DNA from: Alitta virens
Lineage: Eukaryota; Annelida; Polychaeta; Phyllodocida; Nereididae
Length of the DNA: 64,000 nucleotides
Direction: 5' to 3'
Assembly (NCBI GenBank): GCA_932294295.1
Contig: OW028573.1
Span: forward strand, 2,490,001 to 2,554,000
Position numbers and translations under genes: made by a program. Positions 52,101 to 62,689 of the stretch are shown here, one piece after another (the first letter of the stretch is position 1; each line of letters starts with the position of its first letter). The notes beneath the pieces are model-generated. The model ran no database searches and was not told where the DNA came from. It saw nothing but the letters and a program-made list of their open reading frames with translations.

Positions 52101-55100
52101 AATATCTCTAAAGTGGCGGGAATCACTTTTTGATTGCTACTTGTTGTCAATAGGGAACTTTTAGTTCAACAGAGGGAGCTATATGCCGGTCCTAAAGCCA
52201 TTGTTTGATGATGTCATCACGTAATCAGTTGAGTGCATTGAAGACATCACAACAATCGTAGTGAGGACCGGCATGGGGTTCCCCCCCCCCCCCCCCCCCC
52301 TGTAGACTGAAAAGTCTCCCATTTGCAAGATATGTAAGAATAGTAGCACATTTAAAGGAATAGTGTGATAATAATATAATTACTTACTATTTCAGAGAAA
52401 GACCAAGAAAGACTTCAAGTGGATGTAAACAGTGTGCTGGAAGATGAGTTGGGGTGGCTTGCCAATTACAACCCCTCTGACTGTCCAGAGGGTCATGAGA
52501 TAGACAACATCATGCTTGCCGGTCACCTGCGGCTAATTAAGACCCTGTTCACCTGGGAAGGTGTAAACAAGGAGGAATATGGTGAGATGTTTCATCTAGG
52601 ATTTATGACTAGCATATTTCTTTTTAGATGAAATTTTGTGTTAATATAATTTCATATAAGATGTCATAGGGTCATATATAAATTAAGTTGTGCTTTTTGT
52701 TTGTGAAATAGTCAAGGCAGAATCATATGGATTTAATTTAATGCATATATATATTTAATATAATGCATATATACAAGCAATATCCTTGTTTTTCTAGGCA
52801 CAAGTGATAGTAAATCTGCATTTGTAATTGAGAAAAAGGATTTTGGTGAGTGTTTTGCACTGGCCTTTTTTTTTTTATTTAAAAGCAGCGTTTGAGTCAA
52901 TTCACTATGACGCCGATGTCTAGAAATTATTAACTGTTCATGCAACTGCAAGCTTACTTTTTCACACTGATAAAATCTTGAGACCTATAGAAATATTTCA
53001 CCTTGCTCAATGGGATTTGGCTCAAACTCTGTCTCGGTATATGCGCTTTATTCTTCTTTTTCTGCTTATGTTTGCGTTTACTTGTATTACCGATTATTGC
53101 CAATTTTGTCTTTCTGCATTTATATATGTTGTATTTTATCCTAGGGCAGTAATGACTTTATCCTGTGTATTGTTTCTTATTTTCTTGAAACTTATTCCAG
53201 GGGGCAGCCTTGTTAACGATCTTCTGCACGATTTCCTGTTTCCTGCTTCCAAGTCCATAATGGAAGACACGTCGAACTTTGACGGATCCATGTCTGGACT
53301 CACTGTAAATCCCAAGTATGTATCTTGGAATCTTGATTGTCTTTACGCTTTAGTGCTTCACTTTTTAATAGGCCGCAGGAGTGGCCCCGTAGGGCTTTTA
53401 TGGCTAGAGATCGGCCAGAATGAAATCTGCTGACGTGTCTTTCTGAAATGACCGGATCGGGACTTTGTTGTTCAAATTAATCTGCGCGGCCATGATGCGC
53501 ATAAACTTATAATGACCTACTTACACCAAAAATCGTTTTTAAATTAACCTGACAAATTTGAAGAAACTCACGTTAGAACACTGGGAACATTTGATCATTT
53601 CTATGTGATTCAAGACTGGACAAGCAGTAGAAATATGGTTTTTGAATGTTCCAAGGGAGCGATGTCCATTGCTGTGATTTTCCAAGAAGCTAGCCAACTA
53701 AATGAACGTTCGACCAATCGGAGCAGAGCTTATTTAATTGCTAGGCGTTTGCTAGGCAACGAGCTCTAACAAACTCTGTGATTGACCGTGTTGCTTAGGT
53801 TTAGAAATCAATGCCTGTGGCCTTACCGTGCATCACTAAGAGTACGCAGGCAATGCGCAGAAGGGAATAGAATAAAGCTTAATTGCAGAAGGAAATAAGA
53901 AATAATAGTAATACAAAACAACACCAATGGGCAGTCCATTCATAAGATATCAGTAAAGAAAGGGAAGGCTGAAATTTCCGGGGAAAAGCCCTAAAATAAC
54001 ACTAGCCTAAAAATAGATGTGGGCATGTCCTAGTGCAAGCACATTCTTTTGTTAACAAACAAATCTGTCGTCTTTTGCTGTTGGCTTGATCACAGGCCTA
54101 AATTAAAGGTATCAACATTCATTGCCCAAAGTAAGGTCTCTGGCTCAAAGCGACTCAAAGTCACATATTTCCGCATTTCGGCCAATCAGAAAGAAGTATA
54201 GCCTTCAGCCCTTCTACTGATGACTTCAGAGTCGAAGTGAGCCGCATTCAACAAAATGTGCAAGTTTTTATTAGGAATTCCCTCTTGTAGCAGCACAGGA
54301 AGGCCTAACTTTTGGTATGTCAACAACAGTTGTAAACTATATTTGGGACCATTCTGTGCTTAAACAGTTGATTTCATGCCGTATTTATGACACAAAACAT
54401 CGATGCAGTGTGGGCAAAAGTTGGGCTGCATGATCATGGGATGAATGGTACAATAAAATGTAAATACCTCTGAATTTCATTCTATATAATTACTGGTGTA
54501 CCACAAATTAAGCGACATTGCGGCGAAATTTCCCAGTACCTGCTAGAAACCCTGTTGCGTCGAAATTGTACTTGTAGAATCTGAGTCCACCTACAGATAA
54601 TTGTGACCAACCAGAACTCAGAACAGAACTCGGAACAACTTTATTTTATCAATAACGTGTGAAAAAATTTAATTGATTGGTCAAGTCAAGTTCTTTATTT
54701 GTAAGCATTAAACACTTACAGGATTATGTTTTAGAGTGGTGACATCACCACTGTTGGGGCCCCTTATATGACAGTTATCTGTCGCAGGCAAGGGGAGCAC
54801 CCAGTTAATATTTAAAATAGAAAAATTGAAACACAGGCATTTATTAAGGAAATAAAAACTACATTGCATATAAACTTAATAATGTAAACACCAAATAAAT
54901 CTTATGAAGAATGAGGAAGAGGACGCAGTTGAGAAAAAGCCATCCCTGTAAAATCATATCATTTAGGCTTTCTGATGTTTCACTTCAGTGACAGATATAA
55001 CAATTCCTAAGTGTGCAAAATTCACTGTACATATTTCTTTACATATTGCTTGAACCAGTAACCGATGAATGAATGATAAGAACCATTGTTTGTTTCCTGC

Positions 55101-58100
55101 AGGTGCTCAAGTGTGGAATCACGGACTGCCGCCTATGAAGTTCTTGCAGAGTTGGCTAATGGCTCTCAGAAGAATCTCGAACTGATTTGCAACGAATTAG
55201 TTTCTATGCATCACCTGGCCGACCCTGATATTGCAAATGAATGGGATGTGAGTAAAATACAAACTGCATATTTTGACTTGGGACATTTGCAACTTCAAGT
55301 GTTAAATTAACTGGTTGTTCTTGTTACAGTACATGCCTCCTGTGGATGGCCGAAGTGTGGCTGGCTTTGTAGGACTGAAAAACGGAGGAGCTACTTGTTA
55401 TATGAATTCTGTGCTTCAACAACTCTACATGACGCCTAACATGGTGGACGGCCTATTGTCAATAGATGATGAGAGCATAGAAGAAGATAGGTATGGTCTA
55501 TACACAATAATGCTCCCAATTCATGGGCATATTTTAGCGACTGACATAGAACCTCCAACGGTGACATGCAAATTGAAAATTTGTCTTTTGTAAATTTTCA
55601 GTGTCTTTTGCCAAGTACAGCAGGTGTTTGCTCACCTACTAGAGAGCAAGCTGCAGTATTACATGCCAGAAAAGTTTTGGAAAGAATTCAAATTATGGGG
55701 ACAGTCAATTAACATCCGAGAGCAACAGGATGCTTTTGACTTCTATCAGGCTATCATTGACCAAGTTGATGAACATCTCAAGGTATGGCCAATTATATTT
55801 TGATTGTGAATCGTCTTTAAGTTGTTGTTTCCAGGGTTCCCACGCCTACCGGGAATCCGGGAAAACCGGGAATTACGTAATAACGCTTTCTTGGTCGGAA
55901 AAAGCCTTGAAATTGTAGGATGTGTGAAAAATCCTGGAATTTACCGGGAAAACGGTTCTTGTAATTTCCGCCAGGGGCGCTGGTGTTTGTTGCGCCCTCT
56001 TCAGGGATATGTCAAAACTATCGTTTTTGGCTCTAGTGACAGTTTGGCAAACTACACCCTTAATATTAGTCCGATTTTCGTCAAATAAAGATTGAACTAT
56101 TCAGAAACAAGTCTGGAAATTATATTTAACATTAGGTTTTTATACCTTGAAAATTGGGGTTGGTAGCCTGGAAAAACCTGGATAAAGCCTTGAATTTGAA
56201 TTGGAGAAATGAGTGGGAACCCTGTGTTTCACATCAGTGCGCAAATGTACACATAATTATATGTGTCTGTCTATAATTGTCATCAAATTTTGTGACTGCA
56301 GAAACTTGGCAAGGATCCAATCTTTAAGAAGAAGTTCCAAGGGGTGTTTTCGGATCAAAAGATTTGCAAGGACTGTCCACACAGATATGAGCGAGAGGAA
56401 GTTTTCTTTGCTTTGAATGTGACTGTTAAGAATGCAACGCTTCAGGACTCTTTAGACCAGTATGTGAAGGGGGAGCTCCTGGAGGGAGACAATGCTTACT
56501 TCTGTGAAAAATGTGGTGAAAAGGTTTGTCTTTTACCTTTTTTTTGGAGTTTATTAAATGTTTCTGAATAAGTAGAAATCTCGCCAAATGGCAAGTTGCT
56601 ATTATTCTGATTGTGTGTTGTGCATATTTCTTAATATCTTACTTGTTATTTCAGAGGAACACTATCAAGAGAATGTGTATCAAGACTCTGCCACCAGTTT
56701 TAGTTATGCAACTGAAAAGATTTGGATATGACTGGGAAGCAAACAGAGCACTGAAATTTGATGACTATTTCAAGGTAAATCAAAACGGATCCATGGGATT
56801 TAATTACTATTATGAAAGAATGATGTATGTAACGATAGGTTCTGAATGAAACCTGCTGATTGACTGGTGTGTTTTCAAACAGTTCCCTTGGGTGCTGGAC
56901 ATGGAGCCGTACACGTCGGAGGGCATGGCAAGGAGGGAAGCTTTGAGTAAAGAGCAAGAAAACCAGGTCCTCACGGCTGATGACTCGACCACGCAAATGG
57001 AGCTGTCTTCCTCCCCAGGGTCTTCATTAGCATCACCGCAAATGACGGTGTGCATCCCTCCGTCGAATCAGATCAACTATGAGTTAGTAGGCGTTGTTGT
57101 TCACAGTGGACAGGCAAACGCTGGTCATTACTATTCATTCATCAAGGATAGAAGGTAAATGGAGTCTTTCATGTGGTGCTTTATTATTTACCTGGACTTT
57201 TTCTCCAAGGTAAATGATACTGTGTGTTAAATCACATTAATTTGAATAATTGTATATCTTCAGGGGGACTCATTTGACGAACCCAAACAAGGGCAAATGG
57301 TACAAATTTAATGACAACATCATTGAGGAGTTTGAAATGACGGATGCAAGTCTGGAGGCTGAATGCTTTGGAGGAATATACAAAGCAAAGGTCTATGATC
57401 AGTGTAAGTCATCATCTTCGTGGTGGTATCTTTACAATTGAATGCTGTAGTTTTATCGAGTCAAGTAATAGTTGTGCTGTACGCAAAATGTGGTACTAAG
57501 TGCTTGAATTCATTATTTTTCAGCGAGTTCCTATCCTGAGGAGAGACTTAGGTATTGGAATGGCTATTTGTTATTCTATGAAAGAATGGAGGACACCACA
57601 AAAACACCAGTGTCTGCCAAGAAAAGTCGAGTTTCTTTCAGAAAGTCTAGATCTAGGTATGCATTTTCTGCCTGATTTGTAGAGATTTTTGCTTTGCTTG
57701 CATAATATTTTATTCTGCCACTAATAAGCATTTTATGATTTTAAGTTGCCAAACAAAGTTTTTGGACAGCACTAACTTTTGCAAGTACATTGCTAAACTT
57801 GAACAAATAATAAAAAAACTTTGTTCAATTTTTGCAAAAGCCTGTAAAGATGACAGCCAAATATTTTGGATGAGCACTGTATTTGGTCTTTATCTGTAAT
57901 TTTAGTGGAAGATCACGAGACAGTCTTGTTGAGCTCACTGAGTTAGTCCATAAGGGAGAGAAGAAAGGTTTGTTTACGGACAAGATGCCTGCTCGTATTC
58001 AGCAAGTTATCCGTGATGAAAACTTGCGTTTCATGAAGAATCGTGATGTGTATGACAATGAGTACTTCAAGTTTGTCTACACATTGATATCTAATGCAGC

Positions 58101-61100
58101 TGTAAGTGAAACTCACCACACTCTTGATAGTTTTCAAGCCATTAAATCCACATTTGTTTGATTTACACAACTTTACGAAGATGATTCTTAGATGGTACCA
58201 GACTTCACTTTCTTGATTCTAATTTCCAGAACAATCCATCCCAAGACAACTATACAGCCATGTGTATTCGTTCCCTGAGACTTGCTACTAAGTTCTTATT
58301 CAATACCCATTTCCGCACAAAGAAAAAACTTAGGTATGTGATGATGTTATGCGCTTTTGCTATTAATTGATAGCATTATTTCTGTATCTTGTGATCAGCC
58401 ATTCATATTGTTTTTGTGTTTTCCAGAGGAGATGCCAATGACTGGGTCGCAATCATAGAAACCATGGTGCAACAGTGCAAAGAAGCGTGTGTTTGGATGG
58501 TCACCTACCTGAGTAGTGAAACAGGCAGGACTTACCTCAAGTAAGTAGCACAGGGTCCTGATGTTATTTTAATCTTTAATTTCAATGTGGACTGTGTCTA
58601 TTTGTCATGGGAATGGAGCTGGAAAGTTCTTTCCTAAATTGAATATTGAGGTTCGTTGAGAGAATGTCTACTACATAATATGATCTCTCTTATTTGGACT
58701 TGATTGTAAAAATGTTCATGATTAATTTTGAGGGCTAGTGTTGAATTGGTTATCCTCTGTTTCAGACCTTTCTTGCTGGAATGCCCATCAAGAGAAGTCC
58801 GGGCTGCCTTTGCCAGGATGCTTGAGAGAACTATGTCATGTTTCTTCCAGCATGGCGGAGTTGCTGTAAGTTTAATTAGTTGTGTGTTTCTTCAGTTGTT
58901 GTGAGCAATTAAGTGAATATGTCAAATAATATTAAAACAGACTAAAATTCAGAAGATCTGAGACTTTTCATCCAAATTCCTGACCTGAGAGGTGCCAAAA
59001 TGAACAGTGATGGGCTTTTAACCAATGATGAACTTGATTTTATGATATCTCATCTTTGCTGTGATTGACTTTTATATACCAAGTCATATTTTTTGATCTT
59101 TTTATACTGTACATACCCATCTATGCCATATCTACTATGCATAAATAAATCATAAATATATAACGACATGAAATGTGCACCTTGTTTCAGACTCACAAAG
59201 CTTTCGATGAACTCATTGAAACAATCCTGGCGCTGGTCCACAAGGATGTCATAGAAAATGTAAAGACATGCACCCAGTATTTCAGCGTCTTGAGCAACTA
59301 TGTTCAGCTGGTAAGTTACATATCAAGCTGATTTAAGAGCTTACAACATTATTGTGGACTGTGGTTCATTCACAACTAATTGGTTTATCCACATTTTCAG
59401 GGTACTAAAGCGTGTGGTCACATGTTTATGCGAAATGGGTTTGTGAGACTGATGCAATTCCTACTTGGGTCGTCAGCAGGGTCTCCGACTTCGGATCAGG
59501 TAAGGAATGTATGTGGCAGTAAATTACTCATTTGTTTGCTTTATCCATTGGTAATGTAGATGGCAAAGGCACCGTTGTAAATGTTTTGATATCTTTTTTT
59601 CTCAGGATTCTCTGCCCAGAAGGTGGACGTCTAGTCAAGCGAGAGATTTTGGTTATTTACATAGCACTTTGGCAATGCTCATTCTGAACTGTGATATTTC
59701 TTCCTATCGAAATGAGGGTGAGTACTGTTAAAATGAGATATTAAAAAATTGTATTACTACTTTAATTGTATAGATGTATAATTAGTGCTTTTTTTTTTGC
59801 AATTCAGACCCAGGGAATTTCCTTATCCGCCTGCCTTTAACTGTTATGCCTCAGGTTTATCTGAAGTTGACGACTGATATGCACAAATTCGTGTTTGGGG
59901 ATGAGTCTGTACGCTATGTACGAGAGGTAAAAACTGTTGTAAACTTAATGTAATTATGGTTGGAACTGTTATAGATGTCAATTTTTGAAATGTTTATGCT
60001 TGTTAATTTATTTGATTTCGCTCTTTCAGGCTGTGCTGGCGATGCGGGAGGTGACGGGAAACACACAACAGCTGATTGACATGTTGGTGTACTGCGCTTT
60101 CTGCAATGCTCTGTTCACCAATCTGCTTTTGAAGAATATTATGGTAGGTTCCTTATGAAACGTGGCCAAAAGAACACCAAAAAGGCTGGAATTAAGCATT
60201 ATGACTACCTTTTGGTCTTCAACATGTCACTCGAATACATCTTCAAATATTTGTTTCTTTCAGACGCAGTTTGCTAGTGCACCATCAAATGAATTGAAGA
60301 ATTTGTTCATCTTACTTCAAGATCTCCTGGTGAGTATTTTAATCTTATATAAATTTGGATTATCATTTCACCATTTGAGCAGTTGCACATTATTTCTGGT
60401 GTGAAATTAATTTTTTAGGTCCTGGAAGATCCTCTTCAGTTCAAACGCTTGCAGTGTGTTATTGATGGCTTTATGGATGAGGAGGAGACTACATATGATG
60501 GAATGCTGAGTAAGTGAATGAAGGAAAATTTGTATTAATCCTGAATGTTTTAATAGTCTTATCTTTTGAACTTTTTATACTTGAAAGTACAAAAATACAT
60601 GAAATTGCTTGTTTTTATGTTTTTTCAGCGGTTATCAAGATAAACCACATGAATGACAGCAGGCGATCTTACCAATGCGTCAAATTTTTGGTGAACATAT
60701 CTAGTAAATGTGTTATGGCTAAAGACTACTTGATCCAGGCACCTACTAAATGGCAGTGGGCTGTTAATTGGCTCAAGAAAAAAGTAAGAGCTTCACTGAT
60801 GAATATATTCATGTATTTGTGGAGTTTAGCTGAGCGTCGCACATGTATATTGATCTGAAATTTATTTTTGACAGATGTCAGAAATGTACTGGCCTACCCA
60901 AACGTCGTCTGTTATGTCAAATGAGGATTCAAACAGCCGGTCCTTCCAGCGAACTGTTTCTGCCCAGGTGTGTGTTGTATATTTATTTGCTGAGTCGGCT
61001 TATAAATTTTGCTGAAAATGTATTAGAATTTTACCGGTATTAGTAGTTGGGTGGTATTACTTAAGATGCAAAACATTGTTTTAATTTATTGATACTCAAA

Positions 61101-61385
61101 AGTAATGGCTTGTGGAGTCTTACACTGTAGACCAGACTTAAGAGCTGTTAAATAAAATGGTCATCTAAATTTTAATCCCGGATTTAGTAATGGATTTGAT
61201 ACCCATTATGAGATTTTTTTTTTTTGCCAATTTTTTAGGATACACTGGAGGAAGCCACTGCTCTGTTAACAGAACTAGAATCATATGAACAGTCTGATAT
61301 GGAAACAAATGGGGAAAATAGCGAAAAAGAAGAGGAAAAATCTAACACCACTGAGCAGTCTGTAGAAGAAAATGAACGATTTTGA
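38966..61385 (+). CDS. Ubiquitin-specific protease 24, complete (57 coding exons, 2,602 aa)
   Basis: USP24 is a giant cysteine protease that removes ubiquitin from protein substrates; in mammals it acts in the DNA-damage response and protein turnover. I joined 57 exons at GT-AG sites and all phases agree, giving 7,809 nt including TGA (61383-61385), 2,602 residues, close to the human protein at about 2,620. Order: UBA domain (about 3-43), helical repeat-like scaffold, a ubiquitin-like segment (about 930-1000), low-complexity linkers (about 1100-1300), the USP catalytic domain (about 1665-2045) and a helical C-terminal half ending in an acidic tail. Catalytic residues are Cys1673, His1960 and Asp1986, and the zinc-ribbon cysteines are intact (1786, 1789, 1832, 1835). 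No frameshift or internal stop was found, so it should be active. The start ATG opens directly into the UBA domain. Confidence 0.95.
39473..39816. mobile_element. hAT-type miniature transposon in USP24 intron 1
   Basis: Ends TAGTGGTGGGA and its complement TCCCACCACTA form short terminal inverted repeats. An exact 8-bp direct repeat CTATATTA flanks it at 39465-39472 and 39817-39824. An 8-bp target duplication with a (C/T)AGTG start is the signature of hAT elements. The 344 bp encode no transposase, so it is non-autonomous. Confidence 0.9.
43371..48497 (+). CDS. USP24 exons 13-24 (residues 549-1019)
   Basis: Exons: 43371-43529, 43644-43727, 43842-43991, 44130-44261, 44346-44457, 44692-44762, 44995-45135, 45225-45278, 45845-45957, 47068-47245, 47604-47702, 48378-48497. 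Helical scaffold continues ([15 protein letters not shown], shared with the USP9X/USP24 family). Exons 22-24 encode a beta-rich, ubiquitin-like segment ([19 protein letters not shown]) that resembles the UBL insert found in other large USPs. Exon 21 carries an alanine/valine-rich helix. Confidence 0.9.
45494..45715. mobile_element. Short inverted-repeat element, possibly PIF/Harbinger-type
   Basis: The left end contains GGAATTCACACTGTCACG and the right end CGTGATAGTGTGAACGCC, its imperfect complement. TTA occurs immediately outside each end (45491-45493, 45716-45718), the target duplication of PIF/Harbinger elements. The arms have one gap and some mismatches, so the family call is tentative. 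It lies in USP24 intron 20. Confidence 0.55.
46960..46996. repeat. (TA)n microsatellite in USP24 intron 21
   Basis: Alternating AT with a single interruption (ATAC at about 46965) over about 37 bp. Confidence 0.9.
48784..48810 (+). other. Candidate 27-nt microexon of USP24
   Basis: Within the intron between exons 24 and 25, TACACCTTGCAG precedes and GAG|GTAATT follows a 27-nt segment encoding IQESLNLEE. Both flanking exons meet in phase 0, so inclusion adds nine residues without frame change, giving 2,611 aa. Acidic and amphipathic content suits the disordered linker at this point. Splice signals are good, but chance is not excluded. Confidence 0.4.
49110..55247 (+). CDS. USP24 exons 25-36 (residues 1020-1650)
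   Basis: Exons: 49110-49243, 49343-49427, 49742-49957, 50335-50528, 50707-50857, 51168-51330, 51414-51569, 51734-52033, 52396-52581, 52798-52845, 53201-53315, 55103-55247. [19 protein letters not shown] is a strong USP24 match. Two low-complexity inserts occur: Pro/Ser/Arg-rich ([11 protein letters not shown]) in exon 27 and Ala/Gly/Ser-rich in exon 29. Exon 34 is only 48 nt ([14 protein letters not shown]) and could be skipped without a frame change. The intron before exon 36 is the largest in the gene (1.8 kb). Confidence 0.9.
49244..49342 (+). other. USP24 intron 25: 99 nt, in frame and stop-free
   Basis: The canonical reading joins ESK to ITSRARS. If the intron is retained, the frame stays open and adds 33 residues (start [10 protein letters not shown]), many hydrophobic. 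Length divisible by three with no stop is the definition of an exitron-like intron. Confidence 0.6.
50007..50270. mobile_element. hAT-type miniature transposon in USP24 intron 27
   Basis: Terminal inverted repeats TAGTGATGGC / GCCATCACTA, flanked by a perfect 8-bp duplication GTTTCAAT (49999-50006 and 50271-50278). The subterminal regions contain repeated ATCGATTA-like motifs in both orientations. At 264 bp it is non-autonomous. Its ends resemble those of the element at 39473 but the interior differs. Confidence 0.9.
52183..52274. repeat. Inverted repeat in USP24 intron 32
   Basis: ATGCCGGTCCT (52183-52193) and its exact complement AGGACCGGCAT (52264-52274) enclose about 70 bp, followed at once by a run of 20 C (52281-52300). 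Possibly the core of a small inverted-repeat element. Ends and target duplication were not defined. Confidence 0.6.
52281..52300. repeat. C20 homopolymer
   Basis: Twenty consecutive cytosines in USP24 intron 32. The length call in any assembly of such a tract is unreliable. Confidence 0.9.
55330..57656 (+). CDS. USP24 exons 37-43: catalytic domain (residues 1651-2060)
   Basis: Exons: 55330-55490, 55602-55782, 56302-56523, 56655-56774, 56883-57154, 57264-57403, 57524-57656. The Cys box [20 protein letters not shown] has its nucleophile codon at 55396-55398 (Cys1673). Exon 39 holds two CxxC pairs (KICKDC and YFCEKC) of the zinc ribbon. Exon 40 contains [17 protein letters not shown]. The His box [15 protein letters not shown] has His1960 at 57126-57128, and Asp1986 lies in WYKFND. 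A Ser/Thr-rich insert of about 40 residues precedes the His box. All hallmarks of an active USP fold are present. Confidence 0.95.
55832..56224. mobile_element. Inverted-repeat transposon in USP24 intron 38
   Basis: Ends CAGGGTTCCCAC and GTGGGAACCCTG are exact 12-bp complements. TGTTTC directly flanks both sides (55826-55831, 56225-56230). The interior has repeated CCGGGAA / CCTGGAA motifs, also arranged inversely. The end sequence is of the CAGGGTTCCCA type often seen in hAT-like non-autonomous elements, but the visible duplication is 6 bp rather than 8. No transposase frame is present. Confidence 0.75.
57906..61385 (+). CDS. USP24 exons 44-57: C-terminal region (residues 2060-2602)
   Basis: Exons: 57906-58101, 58230-58333, 58427-58540, 58766-58865, 59191-59310, 59401-59499, 59606-59717, 59808-59926, 60030-60143, 60264-60329, 60419-60509, 60629-60783, 60875-60967, 61239-61385. 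Helical repeats ([32 protein letters not shown]) like the C-terminal scaffold of USP9X and USP34. The last exon is strongly acidic ([20 protein letters not shown]) and ends RF before TGA. Confidence 0.9.
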
Positions 61386-62600
61386 GTCTGAAGTCTTGAC
61401 GCAATTCAAAGAATTGCTAATACCAAAAGAACAGGCTATACAAGCTTAATGAAAGTTTCTGAACATGTGAGGTCGTAGACCTACTCGCATCATGACACAC
61501 TTAGAGGAATGTTACCTGCCTGATTCAATTGGTGGAAGATTTGTAAATACCAGATTTTTTTTATTTTAACGAACAAGACAGAACCATTAAATTAAATTAC
61601 ATGCAAAAATATCCCTTAGGTAGGAAATTCAAATAGTGATTTATACAATTTTGTTACTGCATCAGAACTGCTGCTGTTTCATAATTTTCCCAAGTTGTTT
61701 GTATGTTGTTTTTATTGCCTACTCGTTGACATACTTGTTAATTTTATACCTTTGTTATTGTTGAATTCAAAACTTACGAATGGCTGTTCCATTTAAAAGT
61801 GTGTGGTGGGGCGGACAGGAAGCTCTTTGAAAAAGGGGGAGGGAGGGAAGTGGATGATCAGTATTTTCTTTATATCTTAATTTAAAATTTTCTAAATGGA
61901 ACAGCCCTTATGTCGATCTATGTAATTTATCTTCAGCTGCATTTAGAATTTTAAAAATATTTGATGAGCCTTCTGTGTGATTTTCAAGAAAAAATTTAAA
62001 TGTGAATATAGTGAACTCTGTCTTGATTATGTTGGTAAATTATTAGAAAAAAATGATACGTGCTATTTCAATGTAATTATTTTCTTTATTCTAACATCAC
62101 GTTTTACCAACTGTATTGCTTGTTTTCTTTATATTTTGTGAGTCAATGCATTTGTTGTACTTATGAGTTCCATGTATTTATTGCACATACACTGTTGATA
62201 AGTACTGTTATGGAGTATATATACATACATAATTAGTTTAGGTAGTTATTAGTGGCAGTGAAATTCACATAGTTTAGCTAAAGCGTGTCAGTGCATCAGT
62301 TATTGTCTACAGTATTTTTAGAACTGTGTTGTGATATATTCTGTCCCCTGTTTAAATAATAAAGCAAGGCAGCATGTTGCGAGGTACGATGGGGAATTCA
62401 TGCATTTATGTGTACATATGCTGCTATAATACACACCGTTTTTGTACAATCTAATGTCTGATAATACATAGTCATCTGTAAATAACAGAATCAATCTTTT
62501 GTAAATAGTAACTCATCCTATAATATTTTATCTGTAAATAACAATCTGTTGCATGAGCCCATTCATCATTTTACATTTGAATAAAAGCTCTGAAACTAAA
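61386..62600 (+). other. USP24 3'UTR
   Basis: AT-rich, with candidate polyadenylation hexamers at 62358-62363 and 62580-62585 (AATAAA, the second followed by AGC). Five UGUA-N-AUA elements of the Pumilio type lie at 61542-61549, 62411-62418, 62477-62484, 62500-62507 and 62533-62540, three of them within 64 nt near the end. The mRNA could thus be under PUF-protein control. Confidence 0.65.
62580..62585 (+). terminator. Candidate distal polyadenylation signal of USP24
   Basis: AATAAA about 1.2 kb after the stop. A second hexamer at 62358-62363 would give a shorter 3'UTR that lacks three of the five Pumilio-type elements. Confidence 0.5.
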
Positions 62601-62675
62601 ATACTCCAACAGCCTGACCTTCTATACCACTATCATGGATGACTGTGAAGCGTATGTGGGTTTGTTTCTTGCAAT

Positions 62676-62689
62676 ACACCAGATGGCAG
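62676..62689 (+). promoter_or_regulatory. CTCF-like motif downstream of USP24
   Basis: ACACCAGATGGCAG matches the CTCF core at 13 of 14 positions and is followed by CAGTGCG. It lies about 90 bp past the distal polyadenylation signal. Confidence 0.35.

Noticed and set aside
54660..54900. Possible 3' tail of another retroelement in USP24 intron 35
   Set aside because: The AT-rich run containing TCAAGTTCTTTATTTG resembles reversed LINE tails, but no coding remnant or target duplication was found.
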